Assembly (NCBI GenBank): GCA_001179505.1
Contig: CDMY01000219.1
Coordinates: 1 to 50,409, forward strand
Origin: Vitrella brassicaformis
Lineage: Eukaryota; Sar; Vitrellaceae
Reading direction: 5' to 3'
DNA length: 50,409 nt
In this document: positions 1-13,400 of the stretch, piece after piece
Position numbering within the stretch: position 1 is the first letter of the stretch
Layout of the letters: every line of letters starts with the position of its first letter
The notes under the pieces: model-generated
Seen by the model: only the letters and a program-made list of their open reading frames with translations
Database searches by the model: none
Told to the model about the DNA's origin: nothing
Translations under genes and position numbers: made by a program

Positions 1-2299
1 GAAAGATGGTGTCCGCCTGCGTTCCTGCGTGGACGGTGTGGTTGTTTGGTGCAGGCCTGTGGGACGACGTTGGAGCACATGGTGCTGCGGCCATCGACGA
101 TGGGAGTGTCGCGGCCTCTGTCGGCTGCGGCAAAGCCACTGCCGACCCATGTGGACGTGGCTATTGTCGGAGGTGGGCTTGGCGGCCTGCTGCTGTGCGC
201 CGGGCTGAGGTGAGTGAGTGTGGCCGGGAGAGGGGAGAGATACCCTTCTTCCTGTGTGATGATGGTCTCTGTGTGTATGTGTGTGTGTCAGATGTCGTGG
301 CATCGACGCCCATGTGTTTGAGCGTGCCCCTGCTCTGAGAAATGCATCGCAGGTCAGCCAGAGACAGAGAGAGAGGGAGAGAGAGAGGGAGGTGGGAAGG
401 ACCCGTTCCAGTGTTGATTGTGCCGTGTGTGCAGGGCATGTTCACGGCCTCCACGAACGGAATGTGTGCAGTGAGGCGGGTGAAGAGCGACATTGCAGAT
501 ACCATGTTGGCCTCTGGCGTCATGGACCCGACCACAGCCATGCATCAACGCATGCTGGGGAGGAGGTACACTTACTTTGATATGTGCACACATACCCATC
601 CCTGCTGTATGTCGGGGCTCATCCAGGTCAAGACAATCCGCGTCGACCGGAAGGGCAAAGGCGAGGTGTCCATCCGCTGGACCAAGGCACAGAACATCTT
701 CGCGTCCCACGTGCCCGACGAGGTCATCCACTGCAGCTGCGGCGGTCGCGACTTCACTGAGGACGACACCGGCGCGACACTCGTGTTCGAGGGCAGGAAC
801 GAGCAAGTCAGGTCAGTGTGACCGACCATTACACGGCAATCACCCCAGCCGTGGCCATCTTGCCCTGTGAATGCACTTACCTTCCAGGGCCAAGATGATC
901 GTGGCTGTCGACGGCGCTTTCTCGGCCCTCCGGCCCCAGATCTTATCGCGGCATCGTGAGAAGCGCGACGGCGTTAAGCAGGTCACGAAAGACGGCGGCC
1001 AGGGATCGGCTGCTGCGGCGCTGATGATCGAGGACCCGCCCAAGTACCATGGCTTCCTCAACTGGAACGCACTCGTCAAGAAAGAAGTAGGAGCCGGCGG
1101 GCCCTGTGGACGGACGCCCCTCTACCAGTGAATATTCATAATCTGGTACTTGTTGCGTTGCAGGACATCGCGCGCTACGCCGAGTCCGCGGGCGTGCTGC
1201 TGCCCTACACAGAGCGCGGCATGTTCATTGTCACATCAGACTGCCCGAACGTGCTTGCGTTTATCGTTGATGTCGGCACACACGTCTTCTGGCAGGTGGG
1301 TGACCCACGCACTCGCACACATAGACACAAAGCCCTCGAATCTAACATCTGTGTGTTTGTGTTCAGATCCGAGTGCCGGAGTCGTCCAAGGCCGGTCACC
1401 GCGCGGTTGCGGGCCGCCAAGGGCTCAAAGAGCACCTCCTTCGTGGCCTGCGTGACGCCACTGACCTGGCAGTGCCCATCGGCCAGGAGGCGGAGAAGCC
1501 GCAGATACCGGCCGGTGAGACGCAGCCCAACATGTCGGAGATCATTTGCATGGTGGGGGCCACACCGGAGGAGAAGATCTACGAGCGGTGCATCTACGGC
1601 AGGGCCGCCACATCAACCATCACCACTCCAAAGGTACCAGTGGCCTGCAATGAGAAGATGCTCGATGGCCTGACTATGTATGTTCGTTCGTTGACACACA
1701 GGGCCGCGTTATCATGATCGGCGACGCCGCCCATGCGCCCTATCCTGGACCCGGCCAAGGGGCCAATATGACCTTTGAGGACGTCAGCGTGCTCATCGAC
1801 ATGTTCGAGAAACACGTGCCAAACATTCGGGCACCGAACACGGCCACCGTGAGCAACCGCGACCTGACGAACGGCACTACCCACAAACCAGGCAAGATTG
1901 ACCGGCGGACAGAGGGGAAGAAAGCGACTCAACCGATCGCCATTTTCGTTCTCTTCCTATGTGAATGTCTGCAGATCTGAATGGCCACAGCAATGTAGAG
2001 TTGCCGGCCGTCGTGGTGCCCACGATCCTCTGCGAGTGCGAGTCCATCCGGCTGCCCCGCATGCAGTCGATGGTCTACTATGCGGACATCGCGGCGTGGC
2101 AGTTCCATACCCAGGCCTCCAAAGTCCCAACCGAGTGCTTGAAAGCAAGTCGGACGGCCATCTCGGGGTCGTCCACCCCGAGATCAAGGACTGCCGCACC
2201 AAGTTCAACGACTGGGTCAAGACGTTCCCGCCAGAGGGACCGCCGCCATCGCTGGAGCCGTTCGAGCCATTTGTGCCCAGGAAGGTGTTCAGGCCCTAG
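1..2299 (+). CDS. FAD-dependent monooxygenase (5' partial; 3' part uncertain)
   Basis: Flavoprotein monooxygenase of the PHBH/UbiH-like class, which uses FAD and NAD(P)H to hydroxylate an aromatic or similar substrate; the substrate cannot be told. Frame 1 is open from base 1, with in-frame ATGs at 79 and 100. The Rossmann FAD motif VAIVGGGLGGLLLCAGL (154-204) is followed by exons 292-352, 435-811 (possibly holding an unspliced segment near 570-630), 888-1086, 1164-1295, 1367-1633 and one from about 1704. Further family marks are VAVDGAFSALR (the DG motif, near 900-932) and GDAAHAPYPGPGQGANM (near 1720-1770), which binds the FAD ribityl and phosphate. After about 1850 the frames no longer join: one open frame covers about 1968-2110 and another about 2130-2299 (stop 2297), with no convincing intron between them. 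It may be a real gene with an indel or a decaying copy. Family call is firm; 3' structure is not. Confidence 0.8.
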
Positions 2300-2734
2300 T
2301 CTACCCCGTCAAATACTAAACAGATGGATGGTCGGGATGCACGCACCCTGATACACTGCCAGAGTGGTATCTAGGAGTTTTGGGTGTGTTGTTGGGTTTG
2401 TTGAAGAGGATGTGTGTGCATATTTATTGCTTGGAAAAGGCAAGGTTGACTCTGTGTGTGAGATACTCATCTGTGGCGGTGCGGCTCTCTCTCTCTCTCT
2501 CTCTGTCTCTGTATGTGTGTGTGCATGTCTTGCTGGCGTGCCCTCTTTTGCTGCATGCTGTATGTATCGGCGATGCATGCTATGATAGCCAGTGCACCAT
2601 CGATCCATCACCCTCTCGAATATCTGTCTGTTTGCAAACGCATATGTCAGCCGGCAGTTTGGGGTGTTTTACCGCCAGTTTGTTTTGTCCCATGCATTCA
2701 TTCACTGATGTGTGGATGGGATGCAGTCCGTCTG

Positions 2735-3020
2735 TGGTGCGTACGTTTGTATGACCATCTTTGGCTCATCCTGGCGAGCAGGCAACCAGGCAGCAGGTAG
2801 GGAGGCATGGTGGTGTTTTGTGTCTGTCTGGTTTTGTGCTACAAGTGGGCTCTTTCTTCTTCCTTGCCATGGGTGTGAGTGGTGTCAGTCACGTGTGCGG
2901 AAGGGACCTTTATTGCGTCCGTCGTGATCCATTCAGCGGCACATTTATACTAGCACCTCTTGCACCATCGATCGACTAGCCGCCTAATTTACTTGGGGCG
3001 TTTTTGCGATGAATGAATCC
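2735..3020 (+). repeat. Diverged direct repeat, copy A
   Basis: Resembles 3440-3680 in the same order: a block around GTACGTTTGT, then GGCAACCA followed by a GGCAGG-type run, then a 60-base core at 2937-3000 containing TAGCACCTCTTGCACCATCG. The copies differ by many substitutions and indels. No coding potential seen. Confidence 0.6.
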
Positions 3021-3439
3021 TTCCTTGCATGTGGCGAATGCGTAGGTCCGTTGTTCCATGCTGCTGCCTGAAGTGAAGTGCAGCCATCCCGCCGATCTTG
3101 CGCAGTCCTGTTTCCCCCACTCCCTCCCTCTGTCATCGTGGATGTCTTTATGCAGCCTACCGCTCATATTTCACCTGGTCGGTCTTTATGAGTGATCCAT
3201 CCGGTGTCCGTGTGTGCGGGAGGGGTGGCTTTATGGCTGGAGATGGATGCATTTTGCCTGGATGCCAGGGGGCTATATCCGAGTTTTGTGTGTCGAGCGG
3301 GTGAATGTTCGTCGGACTGCTGACCTGTTCTGGCTGCCTTAGACCGGGCTCTTCGTCGGATGGGGCCCTGTGTGTGGTACGTCCGTGTTTGAGAGAGGCG
3401 AGGGGGGCTCTGTGTGTCTGTGGGGCGAGGTTTGTGCAC

Positions 3440-3680
3440 TCCGTAATACGCACGTTTGTGTGGCTGTCTTTCATCACTCTTGCTGGCAACCATGAAGGCA
3501 GGCAGGCAGCCTTGGCATTTGGTGTGTCAAGTGTGTGTGACCTTCATTGCTGTCTGTATCTGTTGAGCTTTGTCCGCCGTGCGATGTGACCCAGGGAGAA
3601 TGGCACGTTTATCCTAGCACCTATTGCACCATCGACCAGCCGTCTTACCTAGGGCGTTCCTCTGAAGGCGAGCGAATGCG
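3440..3680 (+). repeat. Diverged direct repeat, copy B
   Basis: Second copy of the element at 2735-3020, about 660 bases downstream. The best conserved core is 3599-3656, containing TAGCACCTATTGCACCATCG and then AGCCG, TTAC and GGGCG in the same order as copy A. It looks like an old tandem duplication of non-coding DNA. Confidence 0.6.
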
Positions 3681-4291
3681 TTTTGGTATAGGCAGTCAAG
3701 TTTTTTGTAAGAGAGCTCAAAGTATATATGCAGTGTTCTTTGGTCTTTGTATATACGCTGCGTTGCCGACATAGTCGGTCTGTACACGTCCGCGTCTCCT
3801 TGCACCTAGCTCTGTCTCTGGCTTGTCACCGTGGCGTGCGTGTCATGGTTGATGTGGCAAATTCTCCACACGCGCCATGGGACGCAGACTCTGGTGACAG
3901 GGGGAAAGGCGTGATGGGGTCGGGTCAGTCAGCTTGGATGGGTGTATGTGCTTGAGGGTGTGGCACGTGGTGGCGCTCGACCAGCCAACTTTATCTGTAT
4001 GGTCCATGTGTAAGTGCACTTACGTGTGCTTGAGCTCCGTGTTGCTCGCCATTTATGCAGCAGTGCCCGAAGGGCCGCCATGACGATTGACAAAATATAT
4101 GATGACGGTGCATTAAACGAAGATGGCAGCATCAAGTACGTAGCCCTCACAAGTCGCTCACACATCAATGCGATCAGGGTAACAAACCCTGTTACCCCGA
4201 AGCCTGGACCCATTTCGTCTGCCAAACAACAAAAAGACGTAGTTTGTTTTCATTGAACGGTGATGAGAAGTGGCCTCTGTCGCGTCCAAGA

Positions 4292-7200
4292 ATGAGCATG
4301 ACAAAGCACGGCGTGGCCATCCTATGCGTCTTCCTGTCAGTCACTCTTTTTCCTCATGCTGCCAGGGCATTCGCGCCGCCTCTCTCCAACCACGCCCTTC
4401 AGCCACACCAAGTGAGCACAAACACACGCCGCAGCCGACGCATCTGGTATTGGGAGTGATCTCTCTCTCTCTGTGTGTGTGTGTGTGTTTGTTCAGGTGC
4501 GCAGGACGACGGTCAGCTCCTCGCGTGCGTCCCGGAGAGGCCTCCACTTATACATGCAGGATGTCGCCACCCTGAAGAAGGTGAGTCGCACAGGGAGAAC
4601 TAGAAAGCGAGATTATGTTCACTTGTCTGGCTGGCTGGCTGTCTGTGTGTGTGTGTGTGTGTGCTTTTGTTGCTTGACTTCAGGCCACGTTGAGGAAGCC
4701 AACGACGGTCGGCGTGCCAGTGGGTGAGCGTGGCAGGCTGGGCGACGAGGGCGAGTTCGGCAAGAAGGAGGGTGAGGCATCGATCGTCTTCATCGCGGGC
4801 TTCGAGTCATTCAACCTCGCCCTCTACCGGGAGGCGGCCCGGAGGATCAAGGAGGTCAGTCAGACGCTACGCTCGAGTGGATGGGTGGCATGACATACAG
4901 GTGTGTCTGTGTCTGTCTGTGTCTGCCGTGTGCAGGTCTGTCCGTCTCTGAAGGTCCATGTGATGACTGACCGCGACGTGGCTGGCCGGCCTGACGATGT
5001 AGCTGCCGCCCTCCGCACAGCAGATGCCGTCTTCGTCTCGCTTATTTTCGACTTTGACCAGGTCGGCGCGACACACATATACACAGACACGGAAGATGCA
5101 TGCCGAATTCCATCCCTCCCTCCCTGACGCTTACCCCATCTGTTGTCCTTCCCATTGATTGTCCACAGGTGACGTTCATTAAGGACCGCATCGGTCATAT
5201 CCCCCTTCGGATGATTTTCGAGTCGGCCCTCGAGCTGATGAGTGAGACCAGCGTGGCGTCGTTCAACATGAAGGGTCGGGGTGAGGGCCCCGCCGGCCCC
5301 CCGCCGGCCGTCAAGGCCCTCCTGCGGCAGTTCGGCAACAAGCGGGAGGAGGACAGGCTAGCGGGCTACCTGAATTTCCTCAAGGTCGGGCCCAAGCTGC
5401 TGCAGTACGTCCCTGGTGACAAGGCCAGGGACCTGAGGAGCTGGCTGGAGATCTACAGCTACTGGAACCAGGGCGGGCTGGAGAATGTCGTCAACATGTT
5501 CCTGTACATCGGCAGGAACTTCCTGCTGCCTAAGGAGAAAGTGCCGGCGCCTGGTAGGCGGCAAGTGACAGGACAGAGAGAGAGAGAGAAAGAAGGACAG
5601 GTGTATTATGCCTGGGGTGGGTGCGTTGACATTCCATGGCTGTGTGTGTGTGTGTCTGTAAGGCGCCTTGCGCGAGACGCCCACGGTGGGCCTGTATCAC
5701 CCGTTTGCTGATGACTATTTCTCGACGCCGGCAGAGTACCTCAAGTGGTGAGCGCAGACACACCGAATGGCCTGATGCTGATCACTGACTGCCCTCATGT
5801 GTATGCCTGTGTATGCCTGTCTGTCAGGTATGAGTCCGAGAAGGGTTTTGACGCCGCCCTCGCGCCACCGGGGTCGCCGAGAGTCGCCATTCTGCTCTAC
5901 CGGTAGCAAGACAAAAAGGGCTTTCTCTGCTTCCTGCCTGTCTGTGACCCCTCCCTCACTGCCCTTTTTTGTGTGTCATGGATCAGGAAGCACGTGCTGA
6001 CGCACCAGAAGTACATTGACGTGTTGATCAGGAGCATGGAGAAGGAGGGCCTCACGCCGGTGCCGGTCTTCATCACCGGCGTGGAGGCGCACACCATCGT
6101 CAGGGACCTCCTCACGACATCGTACGAGCAGCAACAGAGAAACAGGTGAGTGACAGACAGACAGACAAACAGGCAGGAAGGAACAAAGAATGGAAAAGAA
6201 TGTGATCAACATACATGTGTGTGGTGTGCTCTCTCTATCGTGTTGTCTTGCCCGCTTCCGCGCAACCAACCCAGGGGTGTGATCGCCAACGAGGGTTTGA
6301 GCAAGGACGCTATCGCAGTGGAGGCGATTGTCAACACCATAGGATTCCCACTTGTGGGCGGACCTGCAGGCTCCATGGAAGCCGGCAGACAGGTATGCAT
6401 GCGCACATGCACACACGCACTATGTCTCTATTACCTACACGCAATCTGCTTGTTCATGGCGCGTGTTCTGTCACGGCACCAGACTGAGGTGTCGACCCAG
6501 CTGCTGTCGTCCAAGAACGTGCCCTATCTGGTGGCGGCCCCGCTGCTGGTTCAGGACATCCCCAGCTGGATGCGCAACGGCGTCCAGGGCCTCCAGTCAG
6601 TCGTCCTCTTCGCCCTTCCCGAGCTGGATGGGGCCGTCGACCCTGTCGTCCTGGGCGGACTCGTCGCTGACAAAATCGCACTTGTCCCCGAACGGTAAAC
6701 AAAGACACGGACGAACCAACAGCCAGCAAGGGGTGTTCTCGCTCCACCCTCCCGTGTTGTGTTGTGCTGCATCTTGCCCTCAGTGTGCGGAAGCTTGCCG
6801 CTCGTCTCAACGGCTGGATTCGTCTGCGGAACACTCCGCCCAAGGAGCGCAAGATCGCCATCATCCTCTACGGCTTCCCACCAAACGTCGGGGCAACCGG
6901 CACGGCCGCGCTGCTCAACGTGCCCGACTCCCTCCAGGGCCTCTTGGAGCAGCTCAAGACACAGGGCTATGACCTGGGACCAGCCGTGGGGCCCGATGGC
7001 AAGGTCGACGGGGAGGCTATCGTGGCGGCTCTCAAGGTGCTGGTGCAGGACCCGTTGGTGCGCGCCGGTCCCAAGTACATGCGGAGTGCGATTGTGAATG
7101 CCGCCCGGGAGGAGAGCGCCCGCAGCCTGGTGTCGGGCCCTGCCCTCAACATCAACTCGACATGGCTTCGACACGCCCTCAAGGACGACCCCAACCTCAT

Positions 7201-10200
7201 TAGGGCACAGGTGAGTGAATACCGAGTCAGACCGAAGAAACTGAAACATAGAAGGTGAGGCAGGCGATTTGTCTAACTATGTTTTCCCATCTGACACGCA
7301 GGGCATCACGTCAAAGCGGCTGCGTCGTGCGCTGCGTCCCATCCTGGCGTCGAAGGTGGAGAAGGGCTGGGGCGAGCTGGAGCAGGTCAACTTCATCGGC
7401 CAGAGCAGCGAGGGGGAGTTCGTCGTCCAGGGCGTACAGCTGGGCAACGTCTGGATCGGAGTGCAGCCCCTACTCGGTATCCAATGAGACTGACACGCTC
7501 ATACACCGTCTGACAAAACGGTTGTGTTTTGTGTAGGTTTGGAGGGCGATCCGATGCGCCTGCTGTTCGAGCGTGACCTCACCCCTCACCCGCAGTATTT
7601 TGCTTTCTACGAGTGGCTCCGCACGGGACTTGGGGCGCAGGCCTGCGTCCACTTCGGCATGCATGGCACAGTAAGACAGACACACTAGACAGCAGAAAAC
7701 AGCGCACACTCGTCCGCCCACCAGCTGCACATGTTCATAGTGCTTGCTTCCTCCCGTCAGGTTGAGTGGCTGCCCGGCTCCCCCCTGGGCAACACGGGCC
7801 TCACCTGGCCCGACCGACTACTGGGCGACATCCCCAACGTCTACATCTACGCCGCCAACAACCCGTCAGAGTCCATCCTCGCCAAACGGCGCGGCTACGG
7901 CACACTCGTCTCACACAATGTGCCTCCCTACGCACGGGCGGGTCTCTACAAGGAGCTGGCGCTGCTCAGAGACCTTATTGGCGAGTACCGAAGCGAGCCT
8001 GACAAGAACCAGGCTCTCAAGCCGGCGATAGTCGAGAAGGTGCGCTTGGTGGGGCTGTTCCAGGACTGTCCCTGGGAGGGCACCGACACGGCCGAGGAGG
8101 GCGTGCTGTCGACCGATGAGGCGGACAAGGTGGACAGCAAGGCTTTCGGCGACTGGCTCTTCAAGCTCAACGACTACCTCCTCGTGCTGGAGCAGCGGCT
8201 CTTCTCCGAGGGGCTCCACTGCCTGGGCCACCCCCCCTCCCAGAGCCAGATGCTTCAGTACCTGGAGGGCTACTTCGCCGAGGACCCCAACATGCCCCAC
8301 CTGGCCCTCGAGCTCATCGCCAACATGACTCCCTCCCAGTCGGTCTTCGACGTGCTCCACCACCCCTCCATCAGGCCGCTGCTCACCCCGGCAGAACTCG
8401 CTCTGGACGAGGGCGTGCGTGTGGCCGACCTGACCCCCGCAGACAAGTACCAGGCGTCTCTCCAGGGGCTCGACAAGCTGTCCTTCGGCGTCCGCCGGTT
8501 CTTCGGCGATATGGGGATGAAAAAGGTCAAGGACGAGGTGGACCTGGAGGTGCAGATGGGCACTGCCTCTGGTGCCAACATGGCCTTGAGCAAGACGCGG
8601 GCAGCCGAGATGCAGCGGCGAGGGGTGGGAGTGGAGGGCCGGCCTGTGTCTGAGACTGAGGGGGGCGGGATGGGGATGAGGGGGCGGATCGAGGAGGCCA
8701 TGGAGATACGCAAGCTGCTCATGAGGAACGAGGAGGAGCTCTCGGCCGTCGTCAGGGCACTCAACGGCGAATACATCAGACCAGGTGACGAACCAACGCA
8801 AAAGAGGAGGCAGAACGCATCGCAGCATCACACACACGTGTGTCTCTCACTCATCCATGGTGTTATCAGCTCCTGGAGGAGATCTTCTGAGGGACGGGGC
8901 GGGTGTGCTGCCCACTGGCCGCAACATCCACGCCCTCGACCCCTACAGGATGCCCTCACCGGCAGCCGAGCAGCGCGGCAAAGTCGCTGCCGACAAGATC
9001 CTCGAGGAGCAGAAGGGCGCAGGGGGCGTGTTCCCCGAAAGCGTCGCTGTCACTCTCTGGGGCCTTGACGCGATCAAGGTGACTTGACACACTCGTCACC
9101 AACACTCTCATACAGAAACAGTATGTATGTATGTTGTCTTGGTGCAGACGAAGGGCGAGAGCGTGGCGATTGTGTTGGCTCTAGTGGGTGCGCGGCCCGT
9201 CAAGGAAGGCACCGGGCGGATCGTCAAGTTCGAGCTGATACCTCTGGAGGAGCTGGGCAGGCCGCGGATCGACGTCCTCTGCAGTCTGTCGGGTATCTTC
9301 AGAGACACGTTCGCCAACGTCGTGGACCTCCTCGACGCCCTGTTCGAGCAGGCCGCAGAGGTACACACACACACACACACACTTGTGTGTGTGTCGTAGA
9401 TGCGTCCAGAAACATGATTCATTCTGCCCTGGTTGGTGTATCAGGCCGATGAGCCGATCGAGATGAACTACATCAAGAAGCACGTGCAGGAGCTGCAAGC
9501 CAAGGGCATCGACCGCCCCACCGCCCGGCTCTTCAGCAACCCCGCAGGCGACTTCGGCTCAATGGTCAACGAGCGGGTGGGCAACGGCGAGTGGGAGGAT
9601 GGCAAAGAGCTGGGCGACACCTGGGCGGCGCGAAACGGCTTCTCGTTCGGCCGCAAGACCGAGAAGGGCACGGCGCGTCCCGAGCTGCTGCGCGAGCTGC
9701 TGAGTTCGACTGAGCGGATCGTGCAGGAGATTGACAGTGTGGAATATGGCCTGACGGACATCCAGGAGTACTACGCCAACACGGGTGCGCTCAAGAAGGC
9801 AGCGGACAACGCGCGGGAGTCGGCGGGCAAGAAGGGCAAGGTCAAGGTGTCCATCCTGGAGTCCTTCTCAAAGGCCGTCGAACCGAGAGACCTCGAGCAG
9901 ACACTGAGAATGGTCAGTCCAGTGGCCAGCGCAACCTACACAAGATGGTCCTGTCGTCCATCCATCCATCCATCCATGTGTGTGTGTGTGCGTGTGCAGG
10001 AGTACCGCACGAAGCTGTTGAATCCCAAGTGGGCTGAGGCGATGGCCAAGCAGGGCAGCGGCGGGGCCTACGAGATCAGCCAGCGCATGACCGCCCTTGT
10101 GGGCTGGGCGGGCACCACTGACTTTGCTGAAGACTGGGTCTACGATGGAGCCGCTGAAAGGTCACAAGAGACAGACATTCATTCACACGAGCCCGAAGAG

Positions 10201-10483
10201 AGAGAGAGAGGGGGGGAGAGTGGCAGCAGGTAATTCCTTTCTAAATCTTGGTGTGTGGGTATGGCGGGGCGTGGTGCTTGCCTGTGTGTTTAGGTATGCG
10301 ATGGACGAGGCCATGGCCGAGAAGCTGCGGAAGGCCAACCCCGAGGCGTTTCAGAACGTGCTGCGTCGGATGCTGGAGGCTAATGGCAGGGGGTTCTGGA
10401 AGGCCGACGAGAAGACCCTCGACAAACTGAGGGAAATGTACAGCCAAACGGAAGACGAAATTGAGGGTGTCAGGTGGGAATGA
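4292..10483 (+). CDS. chlH: Magnesium-protoporphyrin IX chelatase subunit H, plastid-targeted
   Basis: Porphyrin-binding catalytic subunit that, with ChlI and ChlD, inserts Mg2+ into protoporphyrin IX at the start of the chlorophyll branch in the plastid. Nineteen exons with agreeing phases: 4292-4411, 4497-4580, 4684-4854, 4936-5061, 5169-5553, 5663-5747, 5828-5902, 5987-6145, 6275-6392, 6483-6694, 6784-7210, 7302-7476, 7537-7670, 7761-8784, 8870-9078, 9148-9360, 9445-9912, 10000-10160, 10294-10483; 1511 residues, longer than the usual ~1350. Family marks include GFPLVGGPAGSMEAGRQ (exon 9), HFGMHGT/VEWLPGSPLGNTG across exons 13-14, IYAANNPSESILAKRR and, near the end, GSGGAYEISQRMTALVGW. The WLPGSPLGNTG form is the cyanobacterial/plastid ChlH type, not bacterial BchH. 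The N-terminus has a hydrophobic signal peptide (residues 7-25) then RAFAPP, the F-at-+1 signal of complex plastids. The start was chosen for this leader. Confidence 0.97.
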
Positions 10484-13400
10484 GATGAGATGAACGGGGG
10501 ATGATGTGAGAGGCAGGCATGGTCTGTCGAGCGGGGGAGGGAGGGAGGGACCTGTAGAGCAGCTACCTTATCGAAGCTTGAGGGTATTTGTCAGTGGTTG
10601 ACGCGACTGGTGAGATGAGATGAGGTGCTCTGTTGCTTTATCAGTGGCGTGGCGACAAATGTAGTCCAGCAGTGAAGTCAGCGGTCTGTCTGTAATGGGG
10701 AGGGAGGGGTGGGAGACCAAGCGAGGGCAGGGATATGATGAGAGAGTGAGTGCTCCGATGAGAGACACATACACAGACACAGAGACCCATTCCATGCACG
10801 CACACGCACGCCACATAGCAAGTGGCGGGCGGACGAGACGCCTCAGGCGCTCGTCGTGTCTTTTTCCGTATTACACTCTACATATGAGAGATTTAGGGCA
10901 GAATGGTGATAAGGGAGACGGGAGCTCGGCCGAGTTTTTCTGTGTTGCTACTCGAGGTGGTGCGTGAGCGACGCGAACCAATGAGTGACGATGAATGAAG
11001 CCATCCTCGAGGTTACTCTGTCGTGTCCCTCAACACACACACACACACACACACATAAACACGCGAACGGTCAGATGAGATGGACACACACACATGGGCA
11101 GGGGCAGGGGAGAGTCAGCATCTCACAGTACGCAGAGACCAATCTCAGGTGTATGTCAAACCGACAGACACATCAAACTATCATCATCATCAGCAGCACA
11201 CCACACCACAGCGCAGCACGGCACAGCACAGGTTGATGCAGTCAGTGTACACCAACAGATGGGTAATGATGGACGTCTGTACGTCTGTCTGTCTGTCTGT
11301 CTCAGCGCCCTTTCCCCTCACCGCGTCACATCAGCCGACGGCCACCGGACGGCAAAAGCAGCAGTGCCTGCTCGACTGCTACTCTCGGCGTCTGGAGACC
11401 GGTCGGGAGAGAACGTAGGAAGGAGGAAGGTCGTCAACGTACGTCGTTCTCACGTGAGAGGTTCACTCATAGGCTATGCTTGATTCGACCCAGCAAAAGA
11501 AGAAAGACATGACGGGCGGTGTGTATGACATGAACATGACAGACAACTAACTGCACACGGCGAGATGGATGGATCAAACTGAAAAGCTTCACGACACGAC
11601 ACGAGCCTGCCTCGCACGTCAGTCACCTCTCTCCCCCGCCACTCCCTCTCTCCCCCCGTGTGTGTGTACGTGTACCCCTCCCTTACCCCATTCAGCAAAA
11701 ATCCCTTTAATCATTCCCAAGAGAGTGAGTGAATGAGAGAGTGAGTGAGTGCGAGTGAGTGTATTCCCTTATCGACGGCAGTATGCAGACCCGCCCACCC
11801 TCAGCCCCCCCCTCCCCCTAGCCCACCCTGCCCTAGCCTGGTACACAGCCGCGGCCAGATAAAAGCGCGAGACGTATAGTGGGACCGCCCGCCACATAGA
11901 AGAAGCCACAGGCACCGACATGAGTGAGAGAGTAAGTGGCGACTGGTTGTGTGGTTGGGTGGGTTTGATGCGTTGATTTGATGCGCGAGCGGGGAGGGAG
12001 GGAGGGAGGGGAGGAGGGAGGGAGAGGGCGACCAGTGAGCGAAGCGAGTGCTTTGAAACGACCTCAGACACGTGAGCATCTGCCATCCATCCATCCATCT
12101 CAACCCACACACAGGCAAGGGGCACAGCACAGCACAGCACAACCATACAACCCACCCAACCCGCACGTGCTCTCTCTCCATAGCCATATCTCAGTCAGTC
12201 ACGCGTGCAGTGCAGTGCAGGCAGGCAGGCAGGCCGTATGGCCATATGCACCTTCATTCATTCTGGATGGTATCAACGGGCCTGAGGGCAGCCAGCGAGG
12301 GTGGGTGGGTGAGTGATGACGCGACGCGCGCGTCCCCTCCGCGTGTTAACGGAGCGCCTGCCACGGCAGCCATCCCAACCCACCCCGACTCCCGCCCCCA
12401 CCTACACCTACACACACACACACGCACGCACACACACACACATGCACGCAACGCAAGGCATGATCCCCTCAGCCATCCATCCATCCGTCCATGAACAAAT
12501 TCTTGGCTCGCGGCCCACGCCGCTCACAAGAGAGAGCCTCAGACAAAAATCCGCGGACACCCACAGGACAGGCACACACATGTACCGTACAGACACAGCT
12601 GGGAGGGTGAGATTGTTTCGACAAGTAAGTGAAGAGTATGGTCCCTTCGGGACGTATGAACGAATGGGGTGTGGTGTCAGCCAGTGATCCTCCAGCAAGC
12701 CGACCGACACGCAGCACCAACCATCTCAAAGTGATGAGCAATAATCTGTGTGGGTCCACAGCGCCCCCCGACCCCTCAAGACACACACACACACACACGC
12801 ACACACAGTCTCTCTGGTCTCTCTCTCTCTCTCTCTCACTCACAGATGCAGGCAGAGAGACAGACAGACAGACAGACAGAAGAGAGAGAGACGGAGGAGG
12901 GACTATACACACAGGTGAAGGTGAAGGTGAAGGAAACGAAGATAAGCAAGGCAAAGCAAGGCAATGTCCCGTCTTGTCCTGTAGGACACTTGGTTGATCG
13001 ATCGACAGAGCGGCAGAGCGAGGGAGGAGAGAGAGGAGGGGAGGCGACTGCATAAAGGTGCCTTCCCTCCCCTCCTGCCTCCTTCCCCTCGCTCGCAGAA
13101 AAATGGGCTGCCGACAGAGCTTAGCATACGGATGATGCGCCGCGCACAGACAGACCCTACACTCAACACAATAATACAACAATGCCAACGCAACACACAT
13201 GGACATAAAGTAAGGCGTGCACGTCGCTCATTGGCTTCTCTCGACAGCCGGCCGGCCGCCCGAGGGAAAGGCAAAAATGAGCGACCGGGCGCTCTCCGGC
13301 ACACACACACACGCCCATATAAAGACACACACACACACACACACACATTGACATGGACACAGCAGCTTGAAACTGTCGCAGCAAAGCAAGGAGAGACCAA

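Larger units (their letters stand above)
2300..4291. other. Gene-poor spacer upstream of chlH
   Basis: No convincing exon was found. The stretch holds TG-rich and CT-rich simple sequence and a diverged direct duplication (see the two repeat entries). A short open frame starts at 4080 in a good context (CCGCC before ATG) but runs only 58 codons and has no recognisable product. The last few hundred bases must contain the promoter and 5' leader of the downstream magnesium-chelatase gene; I see no unambiguous TATA box. Confidence 0.5.

Noticed and set aside
4080-4256. 58-codon open frame with good ATG context upstream of chlH
   Set aside because: Too short, no recognisable product; could be an upstream open frame in the chlH leader but nothing supports it.
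11470-11495. tRNA-like TTCGACCC near the T-loop consensus
   Set aside because: No matching A box, acceptor stem or anticodon arm could be built around it.
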